Source: Pseudomonadota bacterium
Lineage (GTDB): Bacteria > Pseudomonadota > Gammaproteobacteria > Arenicellales > Arenicellaceae
NCBI GenBank assembly: GCA_018660405.1
Contig: JABJKL010000043.1
Coordinates: 1 to 18,324, forward strand
DNA length: 18,324 nt
Direction of reading: 5' to 3'
The position numbers and the translations under genes were made by a program. Under the pieces are notes generated by a model. It saw nothing but the letters and a program-made list of their open reading frames with translations. It did no database searches and was not told the origin of the DNA. Of the stretch, positions 1 through 7,783 are shown in pieces (within the stretch, counting starts at the first letter, position 1; the number at the start of each line of letters is the position of its first letter).

Positions 1-4
1 CCCC

Positions 5-1324
5 GTGAAAGAAATTATCGAAAACGCATCGTTCGGTCGGTGGACATTGATTGCCTTGGTGGTCGGTAATACGATTGGTGCCGGTGTTTATACTACGTCT
101 GGTTTCGCGCTGGCGGATCTTGGTTCACGCGAATGGGTGCTGTTGGCCTGGATGGTGGGTGGTCTGATTGCCCTGTCCGGGGCTATTAGCTATGGCATGC
201 TGGCCGAACGATTAACCGAGTCCGGCGGCGAATTTCTCTATCTGTCTCGTTCAATCCATCCGTTTGCTGGCTTTATTGCTGGGTGGGTATCGCTGCTTGC
301 TGGTTTCTCCGGTGCCATTGCTTTCGCTGCGACAACGTTCGAGATTTATTTGCAATCAGCGATTCCATCGCTCACTGCTTTGCCAACCGATTCGATTGCG
401 ATCGCCTCAATTGGGTTTGCGGGATTGATCCATGTTATTCGGGTTAATACCGGCTCCGCGATTCACAACATCATCGTGGGTGTCATGGTTTTGGCGTTGG
501 TCTATCTTTGCGTGTATGCAGGCGTCGGTTTAATCGGCGGAAGCTGGTCACCATCAAGTCCTGAATCCTACACTTCGGCATTTAACCTGGGCGCCTTTGC
601 GACTACTCTGGTGTGGATTTCGTTGAGTTATTCGGGGTTTAACGCCGCGGTTTATGTTGCTGGCGAAGTCCGTGACGCCAAACGTAATGTGCCCAGCGCC
701 ATGATTATTGGCACGATTCTCATTATCGTATTGTACGTCGCAGTTAATGCCATTTTGCTTTACGCACCGTTGCCACAAGCTATTGCCGGTCAGGCAGGAA
801 TTACCGCGATTGCTGCCGAAGCGCTTGGTGGTGAAACGCTGAGAAAGTTTATCGAGCTTATGGTTGCGGTTTCCTTGCTAACTTCGGTGACGGCCATGAT
901 TTTGGCGGGCCCACGGGTTTATGCCAAGATGGCGGATGAAAATGCGTTACCGCGTTTTTTCAGGTTTAAACAAGGTTCTCCGCCGCGAGCTGCGATTTTG
1001 TTACAAGTCTTTGTTGCGGTTGCCATTACGTTAATCTCAGAGCTTCGCGACCTGTTGTCGTATTTGGGTTTTACGCTGTCAATATCGTTGGCACTAACCG
1101 TTTTCACGTTGTTCGTACGGCATATCCGATGGGATGAACGTCCCGCTTCGGCATTTTATCCTGGCGCTCCAGTTTTTTTCGTTTTGGCTACGTTGTTGTT
1201 TGCGTATTTATCGGTGAAATCCAATCAGACGCAATTGTTGGCGTTTCTTGCAACCACCGCGATTGGAGCAATTGCTTATCTAATCAAACATTATGAAACC
1301 TATTTATGCCAGAGAGTAAAATAA
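5..1324 (+). CDS. APC-family amino acid/polyamine permease
   Basis: This is an inner-membrane secondary transporter of the amino acid-polyamine-organocation superfamily, which normally exchanges or imports amino acids or related amines. The protein is 439 residues, normal for the family, and hydrophobic throughout, with about twelve predicted membrane segments. The substrate-binding signature of TM1 is visible as GNTIGAGVY at residues 21-29, matching the family G-x-G-[IV]-[FY] pattern. A conserved cytoplasmic-loop motif like GEVRDAKRNVP follows TM6 near residue 220. The start used is GTG at base 5. Only four bases precede it, so its ribosome-binding site cannot be seen and a longer N-terminus is possible, although the N-terminus already looks complete for an APC protein. 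The substrate cannot be read from the sequence. About 140 bases separate it from the next gene, so co-transcription is uncertain. Confidence 0.9.
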   Translation: MKEIIENASFGRWTLIALVVGNTIGAGVYTTSGFALADLGSREWVLLAWMVGGLIALSGAISYGMLAERLTESGGEFLYLSRSIHPFAGFIAGWVSLLAGFSGAIAFAATTFEIYLQSAIPSLTALPTDSIAIASIGFAGLIHVIRVNTGSAIHNIIVGVMVLALVYLCVYAGVGLIGGSWSPSSPESYTSAFNLGAFATTLVWISLSYSGFNAAVYVAGEVRDAKRNVPSAMIIGTILIIVLYVAVNAILLYAPLPQAIAGQAGITAIAAEALGGETLRKFIELMVAVSLLTSVTAMILAGPRVYAKMADENALPRFFRFKQGSPPRAAILLQVFVAVAITLISELRDLLSYLGFTLSISLALTVFTLFVRHIRWDERPASAFYPGAPVFFVLATLLFAYLSVKSNQTQLLAFLATTAIGAIAYLIKHYETYLCQRVK

Positions 1325-1465
1325 ACTCTACCGAGCCAGTAACAGGCCGCTGGACGGATGAATTGGCGACCGGTTAGGGAGCCGCATGAATGCATCGCAG
1401 CAGAGTAGAGTAGATGCTGCTCCTACTGATCTATTTTATCGATAACTCATAACGGGGGAAACATT

Positions 1466-2179
1466 ATGATATCAAAATCTTCCTGTCTTCTTCGTGGAGC
1501 AGCTGTGGCAGCGTTGTTGCTCGCAACAGTCTCCGCATTGCTATACGCACAACAATTACCAGATCCGCAGCGATTTGAGTCTGCGATTAGTCAATTTGAA
1601 CAGCAGGACCGGGCGAATAGACCCCCAGAAGGCGCCATCGTGTTGACGGGAAGCTCCAGTATCGCCCGGTGGAGTGCCGCCGAAGCAGCAATGGCTCCAT
1701 TGACGGTTATACTGCGAGGGTTCGGTGGCAGTGTAATGAACGATGTTTTGCACTATCTGGACCGGGTTGCGCTCGTTTACAATCCGCGCGCTATATTGAT
1801 TTACGAAGGTGACAACGACACAGGTGCTTTTAACCCGATCCCCAACGAGGTGATTCTTGATCAGCTCAGGCAAATTATAAGTCGGATTCATGAAGCGTTA
1901 CCGGAAACCAGAGTTTACGTGCTATCGGTAAAACCCAGTGTGTTACGTTGGAGCGTCTGGCCTGCTGCAGAGCAAGTGAGCGCGGGCTACAAAGAAATAG
2001 CCGAAAACGATCCTTTGGTTTATTACGTTGATGTTGCGACCCCATTGCTTAATGAGGATGGAAGTGTGAGGACGGACATTTATGTGCAAGACGATCTCCA
2101 TTTAAATGATCTTGGCAACCAAATTTGGGGAGCTAGCATTAAGGCAGCGCTCATGCCCATTGAAGCTAAATTCGAATAG
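1466..2179 (+). CDS. Secreted SGNH/GDSL-type hydrolase
   Basis: This is a predicted esterase or lipase-like hydrolase of the SGNH fold, exported by Sec. Residues 1-28 form a signal peptide ending in a YAQ-type cleavage region. Block I reads GSSS (residues 62-65, likely nucleophile Ser64) in a V-L-T-GSSSI-x-x-W context. Block II is RGFGGS (84-89), block III is GDND (115-118, oxyanion Asn117) and block V is DDLHLN (209-214), giving the D-x-x-H pair Asp209 and His212. All four catalytic blocks are present and in order, so the enzyme should be active. The length of 237 residues is typical. The start ATG follows a GGGGGAA ribosome-binding site. The substrate is unknown. The neighbouring amidohydrolase on the same strand suggests a shared role in breaking down ester- or amide-containing compounds outside the cytoplasm. 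Confidence 0.9.
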   Translation: MISKSSCLLRGAAVAALLLATVSALLYAQQLPDPQRFESAISQFEQQDRANRPPEGAIVLTGSSSIARWSAAEAAMAPLTVILRGFGGSVMNDVLHYLDRVALVYNPRAILIYEGDNDTGAFNPIPNEVILDQLRQIISRIHEALPETRVYVLSVKPSVLRWSVWPAAEQVSAGYKEIAENDPLVYYVDVATPLLNEDGSVRTDIYVQDDLHLNDLGNQIWGASIKAALMPIEAKFE

Positions 2180-2244
2180 AAAACGAGCTCTGTTAACCAC
2201 TACGAACATGCTCACTATCAGTCCAGGGGTAATATCTAATCCAA

Positions 2245-2264
2245 ACCACCTGCATGTAGGCGGT
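2245..2264. repeat. Imperfect 20-bp palindrome before amidohydrolase gene
   Basis: The bases accacctgcatgtaggcggt form an almost self-complementary sequence centred on CATG, with one A:C mismatch and one G:T pair in the stem, followed by TAAAAATT. It lies in the 5' leader of the amidohydrolase gene, 26 bases before its start. It could be an operator or a weak hairpin ending the hydrolase transcript. The sequence alone does not decide between these. Confidence 0.3.
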
Positions 2265-2290
2265 TAAAAATTCTCATGAGGAGAAATAAT

Positions 2291-3985
2291 ATGCGATTTT
2301 TTAATTTCAAGACAATAGCAGTATTGATTTTTGCCAGCCTGGTGGCGTGCACAGAGTCGCCGGAGCCCATCGTTACTGAACAAGGAGTATCAGCAGATTG
2401 GATACTCACTAATGGTCAGATTTTAACGGTCGACGAGGAGTTTAGTGTGATGCAGGCGATGGCGATTACAGAGGGTCGAATCGTCGCTACCGGGTCGGAT
2501 GAAGATATCAATGCTTTGGTTGGCGCAGACACCCAACGTACCGACTTGGCCGGGCAAACGGTTGTGCCGGGTTTGATCGATAATCATATGCACTATGTGC
2601 GGGCATCCAAACAATGGTATCGACAGGTGCGTTGGGATGGCGTTACTTCACGCGCACAGGCGCTGGAAATGCTCGCACAACGCGCCAGTGAATTGCCGGA
2701 AGGCGAATGGGTGGTCGTTATCGGTGGGTGGATCTACGCCCAGTTTCAGGATAACAGTGAGCTCTTTACTGCAGAGGAGCTTGGCGCGGCGGTGCCTGAT
2801 ACGCCAGTCTATATTCAGGAGGCTTATGCCCGTGGCTTTGTAAATACGGCTGCATTAGAGGCTGCCGGAATAACCACTGAAAGCGAGATTAGTGGACGCG
2901 GCAGTATCGTTAAAGATAATGCTGGTAATTTAACTGGCGAGTTGGTGGGCGCTGCGATGAATCTGGCAAGGGCGGTAATTCCTGAGGTCGCAGACGATGT
3001 TTGGGATGCAAGCTTGCAGGCATCCATTCAGAGTATGCACAAAATGGGACTTACTTCGGTGTACGACGTGGGTGGCAACACGGTTACTCCGGAATTTTAT
3101 CAAGCAGTCGGGCGCGCGTCGGACAATAACGAACTATCCATGCGCGTTTTTTATTCCCTTAATGGACAGAACAGCAACAACGATACCGCCGAAGACATCA
3201 TTGCAGAGATGAAAAGCCACACGCCGGATTTAGATGGCCTGCGTTTTGCACAATTCGGTTATGGCGAACAGGTATACGCACCCATGCGAGCCGGACCCGC
3301 CAGACCGGGGGCTGCGCCTTGGGAATTATCAGTCGAAGATCTGGAAAAATATCGTACCATAGTCACTGCTGCGGTAGAGAACGGCTGGCAGTTGCACGAA
3401 CATTCACACGTGGAAGAAAAAATACAAACCGTGTTATCGGTTTATGAAGAGTTGAGTAAAACTCAAGCAATCGCTGATTTACGGTTGACCATCGCGCACG
3501 CCAATGGCATTTCTGCTGAATCAATCGAACGTGCGCGTGATTTGGGTATGGTGTTCGCGCTACACAGTACATCCAGAAACATGACACCGGAAGCTGCGCA
3601 AAGATCAGGCGAGGCAGGCACCCACATACCACCCATAAAAACCATACACGAACTGGGCGCTATCTGGGGGCTGGGCTCCGATTCAACGACAGTGGCAAGC
3701 CCTAATCCATTCCATGCACTAGGTTGGGTGGTGAGTGGTCGTTCTGCATCCGGAACCAGAACGTTTAATGAAAATGTTTCTCGTGAGGCCGCATTAGCCG
3801 CGCATACGCGCACCAACGCTTACATACTGTTCCGCGAACATCACCTCGGTAGCCTGGAACCCGGAAAGTTGGCCGATTTTGCCGTGCTAAATCGCGACTA
3901 TTTGACCGTACCTGAAGAAGAGATCGAAAATCTTTATTCGGTTATGACGGTGGTTGGAGGCGAAGTGGTTTATTCAGCGCCTTAA
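2291..3985 (+). CDS. Lipoprotein YtcJ-like amidohydrolase (Amidohydro_3)
   Basis: This is a metal-dependent amidohydrolase of the YtcJ/Amidohydro_3 group, which hydrolyses amide or related bonds. Many members have unknown substrates. The ATG at 2291 is preferred over the in-frame ATG at 2276 because GAGGAGA sits seven bases ahead of it. From this start the protein has 564 residues, and Cys20 lies in the lipobox LVAC, so it should be lipid-anchored in the cell envelope. The N-terminal composite domain (about residues 36-80) is typical of the superfamily. Metal-ligand candidates follow in order: His99 and His101 in DNHMH, His369 and His371 in LHEHSH, His403 in IAHANG and Asp464 in LGSDS. The C-terminal EPGKLADFAVL element (523 onward) closes the composite domain. 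Periplasmic lipidated members are less usual than cytoplasmic ones. A link to the upstream hydrolase is inferred from position. Confidence 0.9.
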   Translation: MRFFNFKTIAVLIFASLVACTESPEPIVTEQGVSADWILTNGQILTVDEEFSVMQAMAITEGRIVATGSDEDINALVGADTQRTDLAGQTVVPGLIDNHMHYVRASKQWYRQVRWDGVTSRAQALEMLAQRASELPEGEWVVVIGGWIYAQFQDNSELFTAEELGAAVPDTPVYIQEAYARGFVNTAALEAAGITTESEISGRGSIVKDNAGNLTGELVGAAMNLARAVIPEVADDVWDASLQASIQSMHKMGLTSVYDVGGNTVTPEFYQAVGRASDNNELSMRVFYSLNGQNSNNDTAEDIIAEMKSHTPDLDGLRFAQFGYGEQVYAPMRAGPARPGAAPWELSVEDLEKYRTIVTAAVENGWQLHEHSHVEEKIQTVLSVYEELSKTQAIADLRLTIAHANGISAESIERARDLGMVFALHSTSRNMTPEAAQRSGEAGTHIPPIKTIHELGAIWGLGSDSTTVASPNPFHALGWVVSGRSASGTRTFNENVSREAALAAHTRTNAYILFREHHLGSLEPGKLADFAVLNRDYLTVPEEEIENLYSVMTVVGGEVVYSAP

Positions 3986-4094
3986 GAGAAAGACGGGTGC
4001 GTAGTGTGATTTACTGTCGGTGCAAGAGACCGTGTTGTGGGCAGCCAGTGTGGAAAGTTGGCAGAGTCTTACCTGTTAGTTAACTCTTAAATGA

Positions 4095-4567
4095 CTATGG
4101 AGGAGGGAGTGGGCTAAAAACGTCGGCATCAGCTATTGCCGTATCATTACCAGCGGCATTCGAGACAAAAACGGATACCTCGCAAATACCATCTATCGAT
4201 CCCCGTTGTATGGTGGCCATGTTGCCGCTTTGGGAAAGAACAGAACAAGCATTGGAAGCAGAGAAAACAAAGGCGAGGGGTGGTGTGCCGGTAGAAGTGC
4301 CAGCATCGACATCGAAAGTCGTGTTGGCATTACCTGCAACAACGCCAGTAAGAACGGCTGTAGGCGGTGTAGGTGGTATAGGTGTTGTAGGAGATGATGA
4401 GACGGATGTTTGTGCGTGAGCAGGCAGTAGAACACTATTGATGATGGGTTGGTTCCATTGTTTTGGTACAACAAACGTACCGGTGGCTCCTATACCAAGG
4501 GCTTTAAAAAGTCGTCTGCGAGAGGACTTTATAGTTTTTTACTTTTGAGTTTACTTTTTTCAGGCAC
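4095..4567 (-). pseudogene. Tat-signal protein with apparent 5' frameshift, hidden from ORF calling
   Basis: Reading the minus strand from base 4526 to the stop at 4095 gives 143 uninterrupted residues beginning SSRRRLFKALGIGA, with PIINSVLLPAHAQTS downstream. This is a convincing twin-arginine signal peptide ending in the PAHAQTS cleavage region seen in many proteobacterial Tat proteins. After a Pro/Thr linker comes a beta-rich domain of about 90 residues with two cysteines, compatible with an Ig-like fold, and a PLPPP end. The frame has no ATG, GTG or TTG, and a TAA closes it at 4541-4539. A GTG at 4567, eight bases after GAAGG, opens a lysine-rich peptide in another frame that would join exactly if one A were added to the A6 run at 4540-4535. 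Alternatives are an ATA start at 4532, slippage, or an assembly error. The function is unknown. Confidence 0.7.
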
Positions 4568-4657
4568 AGGAGCATCCTTCACCTAGTACCCTATCGTTTA
4601 TACTATCAGCTTAAATGGTAAGAATAAAGCACAGGTTTGGTCCAATATTAAATGATT

Positions 4658-4843
4658 TTAAACAAAGACATAAAGCTGCTTATTGTTCATGGATGGAGGA
4701 ACAAAACTATCATGATCCAAAAAGACTTTAAGACAGTCTAACAATTTCTTGACGGCATTCAAGCGGGTGCCTTCACCGTTCTGAGCAATTAGAGAATGAA
4801 GCGCACTAGTAATTTTATCGGCATAGTTCGGCAACACTATCAA
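4658..4843 (-). CDS. Doubtful small ORF, possible gene remnant
   Basis: This is a 61-codon minus-strand frame beginning at TTG, with no convincing ribosome-binding site and no recognised family. The predicted peptide is moderately helix-forming in its middle (around NAVKKLLDCLKVFL). Its composition looks more protein-like than random, and it lies between two minus-strand genes. It has no signal peptide, and its frame is closed by a stop four codons upstream of the TTG. It may be the C-terminal remnant of a larger decayed gene, or simply chance. Apart from the frameshifted Tat gene at 4095-4567, nothing else supportable was found between 3986 and 4891. Confidence 0.2.
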   Translation of the reverse strand: MIVLPNYADKITSALHSLIAQNGEGTRLNAVKKLLDCLKVFLDHDSFVPPSMNNKQLYVFV

Positions 4844-4891
4844 TGCAGCGAACTACGACGACTGCCTAACCCCTACAAAAGAGCCCCTTCC

Positions 4892-5644
4892 CTAGTAAGG
4901 AGGTCCCACCGCGACTCGCGTACCCATCGACTGCCCGCTCTCGGCCTCATCAACAATTGCGACGGCCAGATCTCTAGTGGATATAGCCATTTCGCCCTCG
5001 GCATTGAATAGCACCTCTTCGTCGCCAAGCCGGTACTCACCCGTGCGCTCTCCTGGCTCCATTATTCCCGGCGGTGGGGTAATTATGGTCCATTTCACGC
5101 CCGTTGATGCCTGGTAAGTTTCAAGCGCCAGCCAATGGCCGTAGTACTGGCCGTGACGAGGCGTACCTTCTTCCACATCCAGATTATCAAGACCCAAAAC
5201 GCCGTTAATTCGCAACGTGGTACCGCCACCCACCTGTACGGCGCGAGGAGCCGCGTCGCCCAGTTGATTGGAAGCTTGAATGAACGTGGCGGCCGCACGA
5301 ACCGTCGTTGCTTCTGCGGGTGTGTTGCCCGGGCCAACACCGCTCAATGAAAAAATTACCGCGTCGGCATCAGGAATGATTTCCAGCATCGAGTCGAGAT
5401 TGGTGGCGTCGCCTGCTACTGCTGAGAAATTCGGGTGGTCTGTTGTCATACCATCGGGGTTTCTGGAGACGCCGATAACCTCGTGACCCCGGCTTAGCGC
5501 CTCGGTAACGATAAAATCACCGATTTGGCCACTGGCACCATAGATAACCAGAGTGGCGGCTGTCGCCTGAAGCGTCGGCAGGATGATCAGGCTGATAAGT
5601 GCGGCGGTGGTTGAGAGTATGCTACTGAGTTTTCTTTGAGTCAT
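4892..5644 (-). CDS. Exported NmrA-like NAD(P)-binding Rossmann protein
   Basis: This is an atypical short-chain dehydrogenase of the NmrA / NAD(P)-binding type. The nucleotide-binding motif GASGQIG at residues 36-42 follows the first beta strand LVIY. An SRNPDG segment follows strand 2 (near residue 60), where such proteins read the cofactor ribose or phosphate, and AGDATN then DADAVIFSLSG correspond to the later strands of the fold. The 250-residue length is normal. Residues 1-30 form a clear Sec-type signal peptide (MTQRKLSS, then a long hydrophobic stretch ending ATAA) directly before the first strand, which is odd because NAD(P)H is not expected in the periplasm. The start ATG at 5644 has only a weak AAGTAGA ribosome-binding site. 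It is divergent from the TonB receptor gene. It may act as a sensor or binding protein rather than a redox enzyme. The substrate is unknown. Confidence 0.85.
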   Translation of the reverse strand: MTQRKLSSILSTTAALISLIILPTLQATAATLVIYGASGQIGDFIVTEALSRGHEVIGVSRNPDGMTTDHPNFSAVAGDATNLDSMLEIIPDADAVIFSLSGVGPGNTPAEATTVRAAATFIQASNQLGDAAPRAVQVGGGTTLRINGVLGLDNLDVEEGTPRHGQYYGHWLALETYQASTGVKWTIITPPPGIMEPGERTGEYRLGDEEVLFNAEGEMAISTRDLAVAIVDEAESGQSMGTRVAVGPPY

Positions 5645-5780
5645 AGAGTTCTACTTAACGTTAGGCTACGGATATAGAAAGTATAGAACAGATACGAACT
5701 GATGGATGGAAGAATGTTAAAACCTGTCAAGAGATGCTCATAAATGAGAACGACACTACACTAGTTACCCCAATGTTTTG

Positions 5781-5786
5781 TATACT
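5781..5786 (+). promoter_or_regulatory. Candidate -10 box for the receptor operon
   Basis: TATACT, preceded directly by TTG, lies about 95 bases before the receptor start in the divergent intergenic region 5645-5881. It is the best sigma70 -10 match there, but no good TTGACA-like box stands 16-18 bases upstream. A cobalamin riboswitch was looked for in this leader because the receptor resembles BtuB. None was recognised. Confidence 0.25.
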
Positions 5787-5869
5787 TAACACGTTCGGTC
5801 GACGCTTCTTTTCTTTTTTTGCATCCTCACCAGTTGAGCGAGATTCTGTTCAATCTGAGGTGTTTTCCC

Positions 5870-5875
5870 AGGAGA
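5870..5875 (+). promoter_or_regulatory. Ribosome-binding site fixing the TTG start of the receptor
   Basis: AGGAGA stands six bases before the TTG at 5882. It makes this TTG the likely start, rather than the upstream in-frame TTG at 5819, which lies just after a T-run and has no ribosome-binding site. The chosen start also places the signal peptide at the very N-terminus. Confidence 0.65.
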
Positions 5876-5881
5876 CGATTT

Positions 5882-7744
5882 TTGAAATTTGTTCTGTGGT
5901 TAATTCTGCTGTGCCGGTTTAATGTGTCAACCGGAGTTTTCGCTGCGGCTATTGATGAACAGTCTGTTATAGGTACCCGGCTCCCTGGGCAATTGAGGGC
6001 AAATGTTTTGCTTCTCGATCAAGACGACATCCGATCGTATGCCGGAACATCGGCTATATCAGTACTGCAGAGCAATCCACTGGTTTTTACTCAGTTAGGT
6101 GCAGGGCGAGGGGCAAATAACAGCCTGTATCTCAGAGGTGCGGACCCAAATTTCACCCTGATTCAGGTTGACGGTTTGGCTGTCAACGACCCCACAGACA
6201 GTCGGGGAGGCGCCGTGGATATGGGCTCTTTTGGACTGCTTGGAATAGAATCGATAGATATTCTTGCCGGAGCATCGTCTAGCGTATATGGCTCGCAGGC
6301 ACTGGGAGGTGTCATTAATATTAAAACTCGCGATGTTGTCGGAAGCGAGCTTTATGGGCAATTGTCGCCAGATGGCGACGGTTATAGTGCCGGGGTCGTG
6401 TGGGGCGATGAACAATGGAACCTGTCTACGCTTTATGAAACCGGAGATAACGACGTGCCTGGAAGCCGTTACACCGGTCGGAGTATCGTCGCCAGGCGAT
6501 CAGTTGAACTCGACGCTGGCAGGAGTTTTGATGTTCATGTTCGTTATTTTGATAGTGACAGCATCGCATACCCAGATGATAGTGGCGGGGCTATTTATGC
6601 AGTCTCACCAGAACTTGAATCGCGGAACTCCGTGCATAAACAGATTGGTACAGCCTACCGTGTTGAAAACACCGGGGGTAGTAAGTTTTCGCTCAATGCG
6701 TCTTTTTCTCAAATAGCGCTTAAGGTCGATACGCCAGCTGTTTTGCCGGGTTTGCGCGACCCATTTGGTCTTCCTGCAATACAAGCGGACAGCAGCTATG
6801 AAGAGAGCAATATCTCGATAACCTGGCTATCCCGGCAGTATAGTGATGTTCGTGTATTGGGTGGTTTGAATTACCATCGATCGAGTGGGAAAAGCGATGG
6901 TGTCATAGACGTAGGATTTGATCTCCCATCATCTTTTGCGCTGCGAAGAGACCAATGGAGCGCATTTGCAGAGATGGTCTGGCGACCACTCGAGCAGCTA
7001 TCCGTTAGTGGTGGTGGCAGGTATGAGTGGTTCCCGAACGGCGAGGTCTTTGTGCCGCAGCTCAACGTGGAATATACATCTCAAAACGACAGGCATACGT
7101 TAATGCTGAATTGGGGCGAAGGGTTTAAGTTGCCGAGTTTCTACGCGCTAGGTAACCCTTTGGTTGGTAATCCTGCTTTGGAAAACGAAACCTCGAATTC
7201 CTTTGAGATCAAATACAGCTTTGAGAGCATGAACTGGGCGTTGAGCGTGTCGGTGTTTCGCAACCAATTTAGAAATTTGGTGGATTTCGAGCCGGGACCA
7301 CCGCCATCCTTAGTTAATAGAGACAAAGTCAAAATCACTGGCGCCGAACTGCAAACCAGACGAGTGTTATCAAACACGCTGGCGATAGACGCATTCGTCT
7401 CCGTTTTGGATATCGAAGTGGTGAATCAGCCTACGGTAAAATTAAGGGGCAGGCCTGAGTCAAGAATCGGCCTGCATATGGAGTGGAATCCTTATAGCAA
7501 TCTTCAATTGAACTTTAGAGCGCGATATTCGGGAAGCTTACCGGACTCAAGCATCCCAACCGGGAACATCAATATTGAGCCAAGTAGCGTGCTTGATATT
7601 AACGTTATCTATACAATCAAGCCTAACTTCACAATAAATGGCTTTATTGAGAATGCATTGGGAGAAAATTACCAGACGAGTATTGGCAACATGGTTAGCG
7701 GGCCAACATTTTATCTTGGATTTCGCTACAAACTACAAGATTAA
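5882..7744 (+). CDS. TonB-dependent outer-membrane receptor (BtuB-like)
   Basis: This is an outer-membrane active transporter energised by TonB/ExbBD. From TTG 5882 it has 620 residues, the size of the small BtuB/vitamin-type receptors rather than of siderophore or SusC-type receptors. Residues 1-23 are a signal peptide (hydrophobic, ending FAAA). A possible TonB box is EQSVIGTR (26-33). The plug domain (about 35-152) shows NSLYLRG, then FTLIQVDGLAVND, and ends in SSVYGSQALGGVINIKT, all standard plug landmarks. The remainder is a beta-barrel, ending in aromatic-alternating FYLGFRYKL close to the C-terminus, a plausible BAM signal despite a short QD tail. It is the first gene of an operon, and only 39 bases separate it from the cytochrome gene. 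The cargo is unknown. Candidates are the substrate of the operon's quinoprotein or PQQ itself, since PQQ can be imported by such receptors. Confidence 0.92.
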   Translation: MKFVLWLILLCRFNVSTGVFAAAIDEQSVIGTRLPGQLRANVLLLDQDDIRSYAGTSAISVLQSNPLVFTQLGAGRGANNSLYLRGADPNFTLIQVDGLAVNDPTDSRGGAVDMGSFGLLGIESIDILAGASSSVYGSQALGGVINIKTRDVVGSELYGQLSPDGDGYSAGVVWGDEQWNLSTLYETGDNDVPGSRYTGRSIVARRSVELDAGRSFDVHVRYFDSDSIAYPDDSGGAIYAVSPELESRNSVHKQIGTAYRVENTGGSKFSLNASFSQIALKVDTPAVLPGLRDPFGLPAIQADSSYEESNISITWLSRQYSDVRVLGGLNYHRSSGKSDGVIDVGFDLPSSFALRRDQWSAFAEMVWRPLEQLSVSGGGRYEWFPNGEVFVPQLNVEYTSQNDRHTLMLNWGEGFKLPSFYALGNPLVGNPALENETSNSFEIKYSFESMNWALSVSVFRNQFRNLVDFEPGPPPSLVNRDKVKITGAELQTRRVLSNTLAIDAFVSVLDIEVVNQPTVKLRGRPESRIGLHMEWNPYSNLQLNFRARYSGSLPDSSIPTGNINIEPSSVLDINVIYTIKPNFTINGFIENALGENYQTSIGNMVSGPTFYLGFRYKLQD

Positions 7745-7783
7745 TAGTTGGAAAAATGATCGAATAGAATCAGTGAGATTATA

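Noticed and set aside
1397..1420. Hairpin GCAGCA/TGCTGC after the permease gene
   Set aside because: It has only six pairs with a 12-base loop and no U-tract, which is not enough for a terminator.
4063..4087. AGAGT/ACTCT hairpin downstream of the Tat-signal gene
   Set aside because: It has five pairs and no U-tract, which is within chance for this length.
4210..4419. Plus-strand ORF rich in Gly and Val
   Set aside because: It is antisense to the linker and beta domain of the Tat-signal protein. Its repeats mirror the Pro/Thr linker codons.
4193..4474. 93-codon minus-strand ORF rich in His, Leu and Pro
   Set aside because: It is a shadow in another frame of the Tat-signal protein at 4095-4567, whose frame gives a recognisable signal peptide.
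5819..5881. Upstream TTG as start of the TonB receptor
   Set aside because: It has no ribosome-binding site and would put 21 residues before the signal peptide. TTG 5882 has AGGAGA at good spacing.
5645..5881. Cobalamin riboswitch before the BtuB-like receptor
   Set aside because: No B12-box-like sequence or long structured leader was recognised, and the leader is T-rich and short.
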